24,014 nucleotides of DNA from an uncultured Lachnospiraceae bacterium (GCA_910585255.1 CAJUEI010000030.1:1-24014); one strand, 5' to 3'. Positions 7,606 to 16,316 are shown, counted from the first letter of the stretch. The notes: a model not told the origin generated them from the letters alone. Made by a program: numbers and translations.

Positions 7606-7783
7606 GCGGGATTTTCCTAAGAAAACAAAATAAAACCCTATCCTTTCCCTTTTCTCTGCCAAACTCTCTCTTTAATACAATTAATACAACCAAAAATCCC
7701 CCCTAAAATATTTCCTTACCAACTATACAAATTTTAAGAGAATACTCACAAAATCAGACCTTACGTTTCTCTCCGCTTTTTAT

Positions 7784-7811
7784 TATAATTCTATTTAGAA
7801 GCTTCTAAATA
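7784..7811 (+). promoter_or_regulatory. -10 box and 20-bp perfect palindrome, probable operator of the XRE gene
   Basis: A TATAAT box (7784-7789) is followed at once by the perfect palindrome TATTTAGAAGCTTCTAAATA (7792-7811), which would cover the transcription start. No good -35 box is seen. A dimeric regulator bound here would block transcription. Self-repression by the XRE protein encoded 29 bases downstream is the simplest guess. Confidence 0.55.
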
Positions 7812-7839
7812 TTAACAAAACATTTTCGAGGTAATCAAT

Positions 7840-8763
7840 ATGAATCAAACTATATTTTGTGAAAATTTAAAAAAATTTCGTTCCGCAAAAAATCTTACTC
7901 AAGAACAAGTAGCGGATTATTTAAACGTCAATACACAGACCGTTTCCAGATGGGAATGTGGAACCACGTTACCAGATGTTTTAACACTTCCGACTTTAGC
8001 AAAACTTTATGGTGTAACCACAGATGACTTCTACAAAAAGAATTCCATTGCCTATGATAATTATGCCCAACGTCTGACAGCCGTCTATGAAAAAACCAGA
8101 AAACCAGAAGATTTTATGCAGTGTCTTTTTGAATACAAAAAACTAATAAGCGAAAGTACCCTTTCTATCGAAGACCAATGGAACTATGCCTTAATTCACC
8201 AATGGATGCTTGAATACTGCAAAACCGAATCCATAAAATGGTACAATACCATTCTAAAAAACGATCCCAACTCGGAACAACACATTTTTTACAGAGCCTG
8301 TGCCTGCCGAATTTCCTTACTCTTTACTTTAGGAAAAGGAGAAGAAGCAATCCATCAGCAACTAGCAAGAGTAAAAACCGATCCCGACAATCCAAGAGAA
8401 ACCGATTTATTAATCATTTCCTATATTTATGCAGATAAACTAAAAGAAGCCTACGAATCCTTCCTAAAAGCAGTCAAAAAATTTCCAAATGACTGGGAAT
8501 TATATCTGCATGGCGGAGAAATCTGCGAAAAACTAAAAAACTACAACGAAGCCATTCAATATTATAACAAAGCCGGCGAAATAGGAACCTTCTTCTATGA
8601 CGAACTCTACTGCAAAGCAAATCTATACGAAAAAATCGGCGACTATGAAAAAGCGACCCATCTCTATCTAGAAATTGCCGAAAAACTCCGAAAAAAAGGA
8701 TTTGACGTGGAAGCAGACATGGCAGAAGAACATGCAGAAAAAACAGCCAGAGCAGGGAAGTGA
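7840..8763 (+). CDS. XRE-family transcriptional regulator with TPR-like C-terminal part
   Basis: The protein has 307 residues. Residues 8-62 form a helix-turn-helix domain (NLTQEQVADYLNVNTQTVSRWECG) of the lambda repressor type. The rest is helical with tetratricopeptide-like units, clearest near AYESFLKAVKKFPNDWELYLHGGEICEK and the following YNEAIQYYNKAGEIG and YEKATHLYLEIAEK segments. Such proteins often read a peptide or protein partner through the TPR part. GAGGT lies eight bases before the ATG. It is the only regulator gene on the plus strand here and is divergent from the 7396 gene. Its last six codons and its stop lie inside repeat element A (from 8743), so the C-terminus may have been altered when the element arrived. 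Confidence 0.88.
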   Translation: MNQTIFCENLKKFRSAKNLTQEQVADYLNVNTQTVSRWECGTTLPDVLTLPTLAKLYGVTTDDFYKKNSIAYDNYAQRLTAVYEKTRKPEDFMQCLFEYKKLISESTLSIEDQWNYALIHQWMLEYCKTESIKWYNTILKNDPNSEQHIFYRACACRISLLFTLGKGEEAIHQQLARVKTDPDNPRETDLLIISYIYADKLKEAYESFLKAVKKFPNDWELYLHGGEICEKLKNYNEAIQYYNKAGEIGTFFYDELYCKANLYEKIGDYEKATHLYLEIAEKLRKKGFDVEADMAEEHAEKTARAGK

Positions 8764-8996
8764 TCCCTTTCTGCTGTGACTTCGGAAGAACATTAGAACG
8801 TCTTATGCCTCTGTCGATTCCCCAGGATTTTTTGTCATCTTCGATGACAAAAAAAGGCACGTGTTTAGCCTCCTGCAGAGGCGAATTGCGTGCCGGTCCG
8901 TCCGGTTAGATAACCTATCTTCAGAGGCATTAGACGTTCTTATTTTCTGGAGAGCGGAACAGCAGAAAGGGATCACTTCCCCGTTCTGGCGTCCCC
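8743..8996 (+). repeat. Structured repeat element, copy A
   Basis: This is the first of four related elements. It starts with ACAGCCAGAG and ends with TCTGGCGTCCCC. The outer arms include perfect 23-bp complements (8755-8777 and 8959-8981). Inside are a second paired region ending in CCTCTG/CAGAGG, a hairpin with 12-bp arms (8828-8839 and 8843-8854) and a two-tier hairpin. The latter has GGCACG (8856-8861) pairing with CGTGCC (8889-8894) and GCCTC with GAGGC, separated by loop strands TGTTTA and GAATTG. The conserved GTCCGTCCGG follows. It lies between the convergent XRE and lipoprotein genes and overlaps the XRE 3' end. I see no conserved reading frame or target duplication. Confidence 0.85.
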
Positions 8997-9026
8997 TTCG
9001 CATCCAATCCCTTCGCATCCGATCCC
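8997..9026. repeat. 15-bp direct tandem repeat next to element A
   Basis: TTCGCATCC(A/G)ATCCC occurs twice in direct succession (8997-9011, 9012-9026) and is followed by a degenerate third unit. It begins immediately after the GTCCCC end of element A. Confidence 0.6.
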
Positions 9027-9064
9027 TTCTCCATTCCATCCCTTCCCTACTCTATCAGAAACAG

Positions 9065-9544
9065 TTATTCTCCCATACCAGTTGTATTTCCCGCACCATT
9101 CCCGGTACCCGTTCCTCCAACATCTCCTGTTCCATTTCCGTCCATCCCCATATCAGTAGCCAGATCATCTACCCCTTCCATAATATCATCTCCCAAATTA
9201 GTCAAAGGTCCATCTCCTGTCCCATTCGTTGTCCCATTGGCATTATTCCCCCCATTGGCATTATTTCCCCCATTCGTCCCATCAGTAACACTATTATTAT
9301 TACTTCCATTATTTCCATTTCCATTCCCAGTACCATTTTCTGTAGCACCAGAACCATTCGTAGCACCCGTATTTGCATTTCCATTACCTGAATCAGAATC
9401 CGATGAAGTCTCCCCGCCATTTTGTGCAGCAGTAGTCGTATTCGGTGTTGTCTCCTCTGTCCTCTTATTATTTCCACAAGAAGTCATCACCAACATCGTA
9501 CTCAAAATCATTACAAATAACAGCGTCTTTTTTCTTCTTTCCAT
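9065..9544 (-). CDS. Low-complexity Gly/Asn/Thr-rich lipoprotein
   Basis: I chose the ATG at 9544 because AAGGA lies five bases upstream and a signal peptide begins there (MERRKKTLLFVMILSTMLVMTSC). MTSC is a lipobox-like site, so the mature protein of about 137 residues should be lipid-anchored to the outer face of the membrane. After the anchor the chain is almost entirely Gly, Asn, Thr and Ser with a few acidic residues. It contains short internal repeats such as GGNNAN twice. A short conserved-looking helix (NLGDDIMEGVDDLATDMGMD) lies near the C-terminus. I do not recognise the family. The gene has its own extended -10 promoter and ends 68 bases from element A. Confidence 0.75.
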   Translation of the reverse strand: MERRKKTLLFVMILSTMLVMTSCGNNKRTEETTPNTTTAAQNGGETSSDSDSGNGNANTGATNGSGATENGTGNGNGNNGSNNNSVTDGTNGGNNANGGNNANGTTNGTGDGPLTNLGDDIMEGVDDLATDMGMDGNGTGDVGGTGTGNGAGNTTGMGE

Positions 9545-9583
9545 AATTTCCTTGCGTCCTCCTTCTCCTGCTGCCAAAGCAGC

Positions 9584-9592
9584 ATTATAACA
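9584..9592 (-). promoter_or_regulatory. Extended -10 promoter of the lipoprotein gene
   Basis: The minus strand reads TGTTATAAT, a perfect -10 box with the TG extension, 40 bases before the start codon. No good -35 box is visible because the region upstream is the terminator of the ABC operon. Confidence 0.55.
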
Positions 9593-9597
9593 ATTCT

Positions 9598-9642
9598 TTA
9601 AAAAAATAATGACAAAGAGTCTGATTACTCTCTGCCATTATT
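9598..9642 (-). terminator. Terminator of the Gld-like ABC operon
   Basis: On the minus strand the arms at 9642-9627 and 9620-9605 form a 16-bp stem, with two G-U wobbles in RNA, around the loop AATCAG. Seven T residues follow. It lies 20 bases after the stop of the last operon gene. Confidence 0.88.
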
Positions 9643-9661
9643 ATGCGTCTGTTTTTTTATT

Positions 9662-11107
9662 TTATTCAAAGGAGTTTAACACTGCAAAAATCTGGCTTTT
9701 ATATCCTTCTAAATCCCTCTGATTAATCAAATAAATCGCATCTCCATTTACAGAACATAAATAATAACTGCTATTATAAGGATAAAACAAAACTTTCACT
9801 TCTTTCGGCTCACTTTTTCGTTCAAATAAAATCGAAAAATCAATCGGTTCTCCCAACTCCTCCGGCTGATCCACAATTCTCTCCGCTCCTAAAGAAATAA
9901 TACCAGAATATAAAGAACTCGCTGTCTTTTGCTGTTCCTCTCCCAATTCTATACCCTGATAAGAATAAATATAATCCGTAGCCGTTGTTCCGTTCTCTTC
10001 GGTCTTTTCCTCGGTCCGAACTCCCAGCGTATAACTAACCCCTTCCGCTTCAAACACAATCCGATCCACCGTCCGAACATTTACAATCGCCGGATAGCGA
10101 TATACATAGTCATACTTGGTATTATTTAAAATATTTTCCAAATCCTCTTTTGACATTGTATAGACTTTATCGCTCTGTGCTTCCATTACATAATAGGTCT
10201 GCTCCTCTGTCAAATCTCCAATCAAAAGCTCATATACCTTTTCTTCTCCCGAATCACTGTCTCTATACTCTATATATAAGCTTCCCTTTGGTACATCAAG
10301 CCCATACTGTCCCAAATCCTCTTCTGTCACATTAGCCGCAGCCGTCTTTCGATATGCCAGCTTCGCCGTATTTTCAAATAATTCCTCTAATACCGATGTA
10401 CTGCATCCAACCTCATGAGAAAATCCTGTTGTAAGAAACCAGATCAGCACATCAGATGCATCATAGACAGAACCTTCCTCTTTCTTCTCCAAAGAAATGG
10501 TCTCTCCATTCCAAGTATGCCGATATACCGAAACCGTATCCGCCGCCATATAAGGAATATTTTGGGTTGAAATCATATCACTTAAGCGATACTCAATATA
10601 AGTAACCGGTCTTTTTGAAATCAAATAAACCCCTTCTGTTTTATTGGTATAAGCATAATATTGATCCATAGAAGAATTAAACATTCCGATATAAAGCGTA
10701 TACTCTTCTCCTGCTTCTGTTACAGCCGTCAGAGAATAAGAGGGCTGATCCAACCCATAATTTTCCAAATTTTGCGTTTTTGTATCCACTACACTTTCTG
10801 CATCCAAACCGGTAAAAATATTTCGAATATTTACCAAATAGGACTGACTCAATATCTCCTCTGGTTCCTCTTCCGAAACCCAGTTATGATTCACATTTTG
10901 AAAATGATATGTTCCCTCTAGATTTGTATAAGAAATCTTAACAATTTCCTCCCGGTTTAAAGCAAACAACGGAATCGTTCCTTCTGCCTCCTCCTCAGAA
11001 TTTTTCTGATTGGCAGCCAACACCAGTCCATACAGTGCTGCCAATAAAAGAAGCAGCACCCCTCCAATCAACAGTCCTTTATTGTTTTTCTTTTTTCCTT
11101 TCGCCAT
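9662..11107 (-). CDS. DUF4340-type membrane-anchored protein of a Gld-like ABC system
   Basis: I take the ATG at 11107 as start, giving about 481 residues, because GGAG lies eight bases upstream and the protein then opens MAKGKKKNNKGLLIGGVLLLLLAALYGLVLAANQ. That is a single membrane helix with the rest outside the cell. The remainder is a long extracytoplasmic beta-rich region with two similar parts. Each contains a phrase of the type LENYGLDQP or LGQYGLDVP followed by a strand-rich block (YTLYIG, VYELLIGD). Such repeats are typical of DUF4340 proteins. These are usually encoded with GldG-like proteins and probably form the outer part of the transporter. It is the last gene of the operon. Confidence 0.8.
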   Translation of the reverse strand: MAKGKKKNNKGLLIGGVLLLLLAALYGLVLAANQKNSEEEAEGTIPLFALNREEIVKISYTNLEGTYHFQNVNHNWVSEEEPEEILSQSYLVNIRNIFTGLDAESVVDTKTQNLENYGLDQPSYSLTAVTEAGEEYTLYIGMFNSSMDQYYAYTNKTEGVYLISKRPVTYIEYRLSDMISTQNIPYMAADTVSVYRHTWNGETISLEKKEEGSVYDASDVLIWFLTTGFSHEVGCSTSVLEELFENTAKLAYRKTAAANVTEEDLGQYGLDVPKGSLYIEYRDSDSGEEKVYELLIGDLTEEQTYYVMEAQSDKVYTMSKEDLENILNNTKYDYVYRYPAIVNVRTVDRIVFEAEGVSYTLGVRTEEKTEENGTTATDYIYSYQGIELGEEQQKTASSLYSGIISLGAERIVDQPEELGEPIDFSILFERKSEPKEVKVLFYPYNSSYYLCSVNGDAIYLINQRDLEGYKSQIFAVLNSFE

Positions 11108-11124
11108 ACTTTTGCTCCATTTCT

Positions 11125-12552
11125 CTATCTTCTCCGCCGCCGAATCCATACCACAAATCCGCCTGCCAAGCAAACTACCGGAAGCAGTACCACCGTAATA
11201 ATAGTCCAGCGGTTTGTATGATTTGCCGAGATCTGCAGATATTCCATTGAAAATGATTTTGCATCAATCGCAATATTGCTCTCTAACCCGCAAAGCCAGC
11301 TTAATCCATTCATGACCAGCTTATAATTATTTCCAGAAACCTGCATATTAGCATTGTCATTAGTAAGATAAGGACTGCTGCATATCAGCAATCGGGTCTC
11401 TATATCCTGATAATTTTCCGATACCGCTGCCCCGACCGTAATCGGTCCGGCAATATCTCCCTCTGCCATACTAATACTTTGTAAAGAAGAATTCTCCATA
11501 GAACGTAAAAATCCGTTTTCTGTCGTCTGGAGCAGCGGCGTTACTTTTACACTGGTTCGGGTATTTTCCGCCTCTGAAATTCCTCCTGCATTTCCAAGCA
11601 GCAGATATTCTTCTTCCATTCCATCCGTTACGGCATGATACTTTACTTCCGGCAGCAGATAATTGGCATATGGTCTTAAGAAATGTCCCGTATCCGTCTC
11701 AATAGCATAACCCGGCAGCAGCCGCACTCCATAGTGTTCCATTACAGAATTCAAATTTGGTCGCTCTTTTCCGTCTGAAGCATCTATAAAAAAGGCACGT
11801 CCTCCCTGCTCTAAATAAGTGATCACTTGATTCGCTTCCTCTGAAGACAGATCATTGGCAGCGGCATTAATTATCAGACAAGCAGCATCCTCTGGTACTC
11901 CCTGTGCACTAAGCAGGTTTAAACTCTGCAGCTTCATACTATTTTTTTCAATTAACTCCTCCAACGTAGAGGAGAGTGCCGTTACCCCATGCCCTTCTAA
12001 CTGATAAATAACCGGAAGTTCGTCCGTTGTTACATAATTCAGTGCACTGGTCAGCTGACCCTCTACATCAAATCCTGTCACTTCATAGCGATAACTGGAA
12101 GTATTTAATGTCTGCTCATAGAGATCCTGATAGGGAATAATCTGAAACCGCTTTTCACTTACTACAATCAAACTTCCCGAAGGCACTGCTTCCTCCGAAT
12201 ATTCACTGGTAAAAGTCGGATGCAGCACCGGATCTACACTTTCTACCCGAATCTTAGAAGACAATGCCTGATACTTCTGCAGCATCTCCATTACATCCGC
12301 ATCCTCACTCCCGGTCTGACATACCACATAGACTGTAATATCCTCCGTCAGTCCTTTTACAAACTCTTTGGTCGTCTCTGTCAGCGAATACATCTGATTA
12401 AAACTGAGATCAATCTTTGTTACACTTGCCGGAAGTGCCTGAACCAGCAAATTGAGAAGAATAACAATTGCCAGTGCCACCGCAATAATTCCAAAACTAT
12501 AAGAAGCACTTTTAAATTTACGGGTTTGAAATGATTTTTTTATCTTATCCAC
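11125..12552 (-). CDS. GldG-like auxiliary protein of an ABC transporter
   Basis: The 475-residue protein has an N-terminal membrane helix (about 18-42), a large outer domain and a C-terminal helix (WTIITVVLLPVVCLAGGFVVWI) followed by RRRRR inside. The opening SFNQMYSLTETTKEFVKGLTEDITVYV and the later AACLIINAAANDLSSEEANQVITYLEQGG are typical of the GldG/ABC-auxiliary family. In Flavobacterium, GldG works with GldA and GldF in gliding; relatives in Firmicutes have no clear role and this organism need not glide. The start is a GTG at 12552 with AGGAGG eight bases upstream. The stop of the permease gene overlaps this ribosome binding site, which suggests tight coupling. Confidence 0.87.
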   Translation of the reverse strand: MDKIKKSFQTRKFKSASYSFGIIAVALAIVILLNLLVQALPASVTKIDLSFNQMYSLTETTKEFVKGLTEDITVYVVCQTGSEDADVMEMLQKYQALSSKIRVESVDPVLHPTFTSEYSEEAVPSGSLIVVSEKRFQIIPYQDLYEQTLNTSSYRYEVTGFDVEGQLTSALNYVTTDELPVIYQLEGHGVTALSSTLEELIEKNSMKLQSLNLLSAQGVPEDAACLIINAAANDLSSEEANQVITYLEQGGRAFFIDASDGKERPNLNSVMEHYGVRLLPGYAIETDTGHFLRPYANYLLPEVKYHAVTDGMEEEYLLLGNAGGISEAENTRTSVKVTPLLQTTENGFLRSMENSSLQSISMAEGDIAGPITVGAAVSENYQDIETRLLICSSPYLTNDNANMQVSGNNYKLVMNGLSWLCGLESNIAIDAKSFSMEYLQISANHTNRWTIITVVLLPVVCLAGGFVVWIRRRRR

Positions 12553-12564
12553 AGTTTGTTCCTC

Positions 12565-13428
12565 CTAGTTCCATCTCTTTTTCTTAATAGACTGTACTGT
12601 TAAGAACAAAAAGAAGCCTATTACAGAAAGGTAAAATACAATATTGGTAAAATCCAAAATCCCGCTTTGAATCATATTATAAGAAAGTCCGGCTAAATTC
12701 AGTTTCTTTAGCATAGCCGCAAATGCCCCCTCAAACCATACCGAATTTGCCAGGTAAAATCCGCCCAGCACAGCCTCCGCCAATACAAACAAAACCGCCG
12801 GCATCACCACGTTTCTTGCTGCCACTCCATATCCAACTCCAATTAAAAGAAATAAAACTGAAAAAGCAATCAGAGAAGTAACTGCCGTATCTGAAAAAAA
12901 GGAGGCAATTCCTTCCATCTGATAAGAGGCCATTAAAACTACAAAAGAAATCACTGCCGCAATAATTTGACTCTCTGTAATAGAAGAAATAAACATTCCA
13001 ATCGCAATATAGGCACAGCCAAGCAGAAAAAATCCAAAGATTGCCAGATAAGACATCGGCATATTGACCGTTCCATACTGTCCTAAAATCTGCGGATAAA
13101 AACAGATCACCAGTACCGGAATCCCAAATACACTGATTAGGGCAAGAAATTTTCCTATTACAATACCCAGTAAAGATACCGGAGAAGTATATAAAAGCTG
13201 ATCCGTCTTATTCCTCTGTTCTTCCGCTAAACTTCTCATTGTCAATATCGGCACCAAAATTAAAAATAAAAATGTAACATTATACAAAGTATACCCAATT
13301 AAAGGATACGCATTTAAATTATAAGCCGCAAAATAAATTCCTACTACCACCAGCACAAATGCAACAAATACATATCCCATCATCGAGGTAAAATATGACT
13401 TTAATTCTCTTTTATAAATTGCTAACAT
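12565..13428 (-). CDS. ABC-2 type permease, GldF-like
   Basis: The 287-residue integral membrane protein has about six hydrophobic helices. They begin at residues 16-36 (MMGYVFVAFVLVVVGIYFAA) and end with FYLSVIGFFLFLTVQSI. The cytoplasmic phrase RSLAEEQRNKTDQLLYTSPVS between the second and third helices is the typical coupling element of the ABC-2 family. It should pair with the ATPase encoded immediately before it, with which it shares 7 bases (ATGTTAG). GAGGAG lies eight bases before the ATG. Gene order is ATPase, permease, GldG-like, DUF4340-like. The substrate is unknown. Confidence 0.9.
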   Translation of the reverse strand: MLAIYKRELKSYFTSMMGYVFVAFVLVVVGIYFAAYNLNAYPLIGYTLYNVTFLFLILVPILTMRSLAEEQRNKTDQLLYTSPVSLLGIVIGKFLALISVFGIPVLVICFYPQILGQYGTVNMPMSYLAIFGFFLLGCAYIAIGMFISSITESQIIAAVISFVVLMASYQMEGIASFFSDTAVTSLIAFSVLFLLIGVGYGVAARNVVMPAVLFVLAEAVLGGFYLANSVWFEGAFAAMLKKLNLAGLSYNMIQSGILDFTNIVFYLSVIGFFLFLTVQSIKKKRWN

Positions 13429-14495
13429 TCCTTCTGCTCCTCCTCTGTCTCTGATGCAGAATCCAATTTGTTTGATATGCCGTCCGCAGCAGTTTCTTCT
13501 ATTTCTTTTATCTCTTTTTTCTTTATAAAAAATCCTTTCTTTTTCTCCTCTTTGTCAGATGCCGAATCGGCTGTCAGTTCTAAGAAGATATCCTCTAAAG
13601 ACATATTCGCCGATTTCATCATTAAAATCGGACATCTCGCTTCACTCATCTGATAAAAAATCTTTTCCCGAATATCGATTTCTGCCGGAGTCTTTATCTC
13701 CACAGGAACACATCCCTCCTCTGTCTGATGATGAACAGCAAGGCTGATAATTTCCGAATTTTGAGAAAGAATCTCTTGTATTACCGAACTTTCCCCCCGA
13801 ATCAATAACTCTATCTCATTCGATCCCAGCATCAATTTACTTAAATTCTCCGGCGTATCACTTGCCACCAATTTCCCATGTGCAATAATCATAATATAAT
13901 CACACACGGCACTGATTTCCTGCATAATATGAGAACTTAAAATAATGGTATGCTTCTTACTCAATTCTTTAATCAAATCCCGAATTTCTATAATCTGCTT
14001 TGGATCTAATCCTACCGTAGGCTCGTCCAGTATAATAATCTCAGGATAGCCAAGAATTGCCTGTGCCAATCCTACCCGCTGCTTATACCCTTTTGAAAGA
14101 TTTCGAATCAGCCGTCCACGATATTCTGTAATCTTTACCAGCTTCATTACATCCGCAATCATAGAAAGCTGATCCTTTTTAGGAATTTTTTTTAATTCCG
14201 CAACAAATTTCAGATATTCTAATGGCGTCATATCCATATAAAGCGGCGGCATCTCCGGCAGATATCCAATACACTTTTTCGCTTCCTCCGGCTCCTCAAA
14301 TATATTGTGACCGTTGATCACAACCTCTCCGCTAGTTGCTGAAAGATATCCGGTCATAATATTCATTGTCGTAGATTTTCCGGCACCGTTTGGACCTAAA
14401 AAGCCGTAGATCTGCCCCTTTTCCACCCGAAAACTCAGATGATCCACAGCAATATGATCTCCATATTGTTTTACCAGATTGTTTACTTCTATCAA
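13422..14495 (-). CDS. ABC transporter ATPase, GldA-like
   Basis: I choose a TTG start at 14495, because GAGGAGG lies about nine bases upstream and the protein then opens MIEVNNLVKQYGDHIAVDHLSF, as in relatives; the ATG at 14513 has no spacing for a ribosome binding site. The 357-residue protein shows Walker A GPNGAGKST (34-42), the signature LSKGYKQR (133-140) and Walker B ILDEP (155-159), followed by the H-loop in LSSHIM. A C-terminal regulatory extension ends in a highly charged tail (KKKEIKEIEETAAD). It should power the permease encoded next. It is the first gene of the operon. No strong promoter stands out in the 14496-14589 gap. Confidence 0.9.
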   Translation of the reverse strand: MIEVNNLVKQYGDHIAVDHLSFRVEKGQIYGFLGPNGAGKSTTMNIMTGYLSATSGEVVINGHNIFEEPEEAKKCIGYLPEMPPLYMDMTPLEYLKFVAELKKIPKKDQLSMIADVMKLVKITEYRGRLIRNLSKGYKQRVGLAQAILGYPEIIILDEPTVGLDPKQIIEIRDLIKELSKKHTIILSSHIMQEISAVCDYIMIIAHGKLVASDTPENLSKLMLGSNEIELLIRGESSVIQEILSQNSEIISLAVHHQTEEGCVPVEIKTPAEIDIREKIFYQMSEARCPILMMKSANMSLEDIFLELTADSASDKEEKKKGFFIKKKEIKEIEETAADGISNKLDSASETEEEQKEC

Positions 14496-14585
14496 GACAG
14501 TATTCCTCCTCATTCCTATATGCTTCTGTTACGATAGCAAATAAATGTGTTTTTTTGTTGAAAATTTCCTAAATTTTTTGTACAT

Positions 14586-14615
14586 GAAAACAGGACTGCC
14601 GCAGAGCAATCCTGT
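14586..14615 (-). terminator. Terminator after dapB
   Basis: On the minus strand ACAGGATTGC (14615-14606) pairs with GCAGTCCTGT (14599-14590) with one G-U wobble and a 6-base loop, followed by TTTTC. The U-tract is short, so efficiency is uncertain. Confidence 0.6.
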
Positions 14616-14620
14616 CGCCT

Positions 14621-15379
14621 TTACTCCTCTATCACATCACTCATATCGTAAAGCCCTGCCGGACATCCCGCCAGAAACTTTGCCGCCTGCACTGCTCCAT
14701 TTCCAAATATCGCTTTTGAATAAGCAGTATGTTTCAATTCGATTACTTCATCCTTTCCGGCAAATATAATCTCATGCTCTCCTACAATCGTTCCTCCGCG
14801 AACGGCACTGATGCCAATCTCTTTTTTATTTCGCTTTGCCCGTTCCGCACTTCTGTCATATTTATAAAAATATTCCTGATTCATTGCCTGATTTAAAGAA
14901 TCTGCCAACGCCAATGCCGTTCCGCTAGGGGCATCCAATTTCTGATTGTGATGCCTTTCCACAATTTCCATATCAAAACCGGCAGGAGCCAATATCTTTG
15001 CAGCTTCCTGAATCAATTTCAGCAGCATATTAATCCCCAGAGACATATTGGCAGACCGAAGAATTGCCACCTGCTCTGCCGAATTCTCCACTTCTTTTAT
15101 CTGTTCCTCTGAAAGCCCCGTTGTACACAATACAAGCGGAACCTGCCTTGTCACACTATACTGCAGCACCTCACTTAATACAGAAGGATGGGAAAAATCA
15201 ATGATCACATCTGCCTCCCGATCACACTCTGCTATCCTTGCAAAAACCGGATACCCATTCTTTGCCTCTGTATTTAAATCAATTCCCGCCACAATCTGAG
15301 TCTCTGCATCATTTCCGACAATCTCAGAAATTACCTGCCCCATCTTTCCATTGCAGCCGCACAAAATGATTTTTATCAT
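14621..15379 (-). CDS. dapB: 4-hydroxy-tetrahydrodipicolinate reductase
   Basis: The enzyme reduces hydroxy-tetrahydrodipicolinate with NAD(P)H, the second step of the diaminopimelate branch of lysine and peptidoglycan synthesis. It has 252 residues, normal for the family. The N-terminal dinucleotide-binding loop reads GCNGKMG (8-14). The family signature ERHHNQKLDAPSGTA spans 141-155 and includes the catalytic H143-H144 and K147. The C-terminus contains the typical AVRGGTIVGEHEIIF. AAGGAG lies eight bases before the ATG. It lies 46 bases after dapA, so both are under the lysine riboswitch, and a hairpin follows its stop. Confidence 0.97.
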   Translation of the reverse strand: MIKIILCGCNGKMGQVISEIVGNDAETQIVAGIDLNTEAKNGYPVFARIAECDREADVIIDFSHPSVLSEVLQYSVTRQVPLVLCTTGLSEEQIKEVENSAEQVAILRSANMSLGINMLLKLIQEAAKILAPAGFDMEIVERHHNQKLDAPSGTALALADSLNQAMNQEYFYKYDRSAERAKRNKKEIGISAVRGGTIVGEHEIIFAGKDEVIELKHTAYSKAIFGNGAVQAAKFLAGCPAGLYDMSDVIEE

Positions 15380-15425
15380 CCTGCATCTCCTTCCCTCTTA
15401 TCCGTTTTAATCCATCGTTCCTTTT

Positions 15426-16316
15426 CTATTTTATCGAAATTCCATACTCTGTCAAGGCTTTCTTTAACTTCTCTAAATGCTCCGGCTCTATCTCAGAAAG
15501 CGGTCGGCGCAGCCCGCCAATCTCAAATCCCATTAAATTCATCGCTGCCTTTACCGGAATCGGATTTACTTCACAAAATAGGGCTTCGCAAAACGGAAGA
15601 GCTTCTAACTGCAGTTTTCTGCTAGTAACAACATCGCCTTCTAAATAAGCCGCAACGATATCATGTGTCTTCTTTGGTGCCACATTGGCAAGTACCGAGA
15701 TTACTCCCACTCCGCCCAACGACAAAAGCGGTACAATCTGATCGTCATTTCCAGAATAAATATCAATACATCCATCTGCCAACTGTGCCAATTTTGCTAC
15801 CTGGGAAATATTGCCGCTCGCTTCTTTAATACCAACAATATTTTCCACCTGCTTTGCCAAAGCAACCGCTGTTTCCGGCAGTATATTACATCCCGTTCTG
15901 CTCGGCACATTATAAAGAATAATCGGCAGTTTTACCGAATTTGCAATCATAGTAAAATGCGTAATCAATCCCTTCTGTGTCGCTTTATTATAATAAGGCG
16001 TCACTAATAAAAGCCCGTCTGCTCCCGCTTTCTCTGCTTCTTTTGAAAGATAAATTGCTGTCTCTGTACAGTTAGAACCGGTTCCGGCTATTACAGGAAC
16101 TCTTTTCGCTGCTTTTTTTACTGTATAACGAATCGCATCCAAATGCTCCTCATGTGTCAAAGTAGAAGCTTCTCCTGTCGTCCCGCAGATAATAATACTG
16201 TCCACCTGATTCGATATTTGGAATTCAATCAATTCTCCCAATTTATCAAAATTTACCTGATTCTCTTCTGTAAATGGTGTTACAATCGCCACACCTGCAC
16301 CTTTAAATATTGCCAT
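15426..16316 (-). CDS. dapA: 4-hydroxy-tetrahydrodipicolinate synthase
   Basis: The enzyme condenses pyruvate with aspartate semialdehyde, the committed step to diaminopimelate and lysine. It has 296 residues, normal for the family. The family motifs are GTTGEAS (45-51, with T46 and T47), YNVPSRTG (135-142, with Y135) and GIKEASG (162-168), in which K164 forms the Schiff base with pyruvate. It acts in the cytosol as a TIM barrel, usually a tetramer. AAGGAGG lies eight bases before the ATG. The leader of about 340 bases holds a lysine riboswitch and its terminator, so the gene should be shut off when lysine is plentiful. Confidence 0.97.
   Translation of the reverse strand: MAIFKGAGVAIVTPFTEENQVNFDKLGELIEFQISNQVDSIIICGTTGEASTLTHEEHLDAIRYTVKKAAKRVPVIAGTGSNCTETAIYLSKEAEKAGADGLLLVTPYYNKATQKGLITHFTMIANSVKLPIILYNVPSRTGCNILPETAVALAKQVENIVGIKEASGNISQVAKLAQLADGCIDIYSGNDDQIVPLLSLGGVGVISVLANVAPKKTHDIVAAYLEGDVVTSRKLQLEALPFCEALFCEVNPIPVKAAMNLMGFEIGGLRRPLSEIEPEHLEKLKKALTEYGISIK

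Noticed and set aside
8861..9391. Long plus-strand reading frame starting in element A and running over the lipoprotein gene
   Set aside because: Its first part comes from the repeat element and the rest is antisense to the low-complexity lipoprotein. Copy C gives a similar start but the frame shifts after about 15 codons, so the frame is not conserved.
9662..14495. Gliding motility operon
   Set aside because: The genes resemble GldA, GldF and GldG, but such ABC systems are widespread in non-gliding Firmicutes and no other gliding genes are present.
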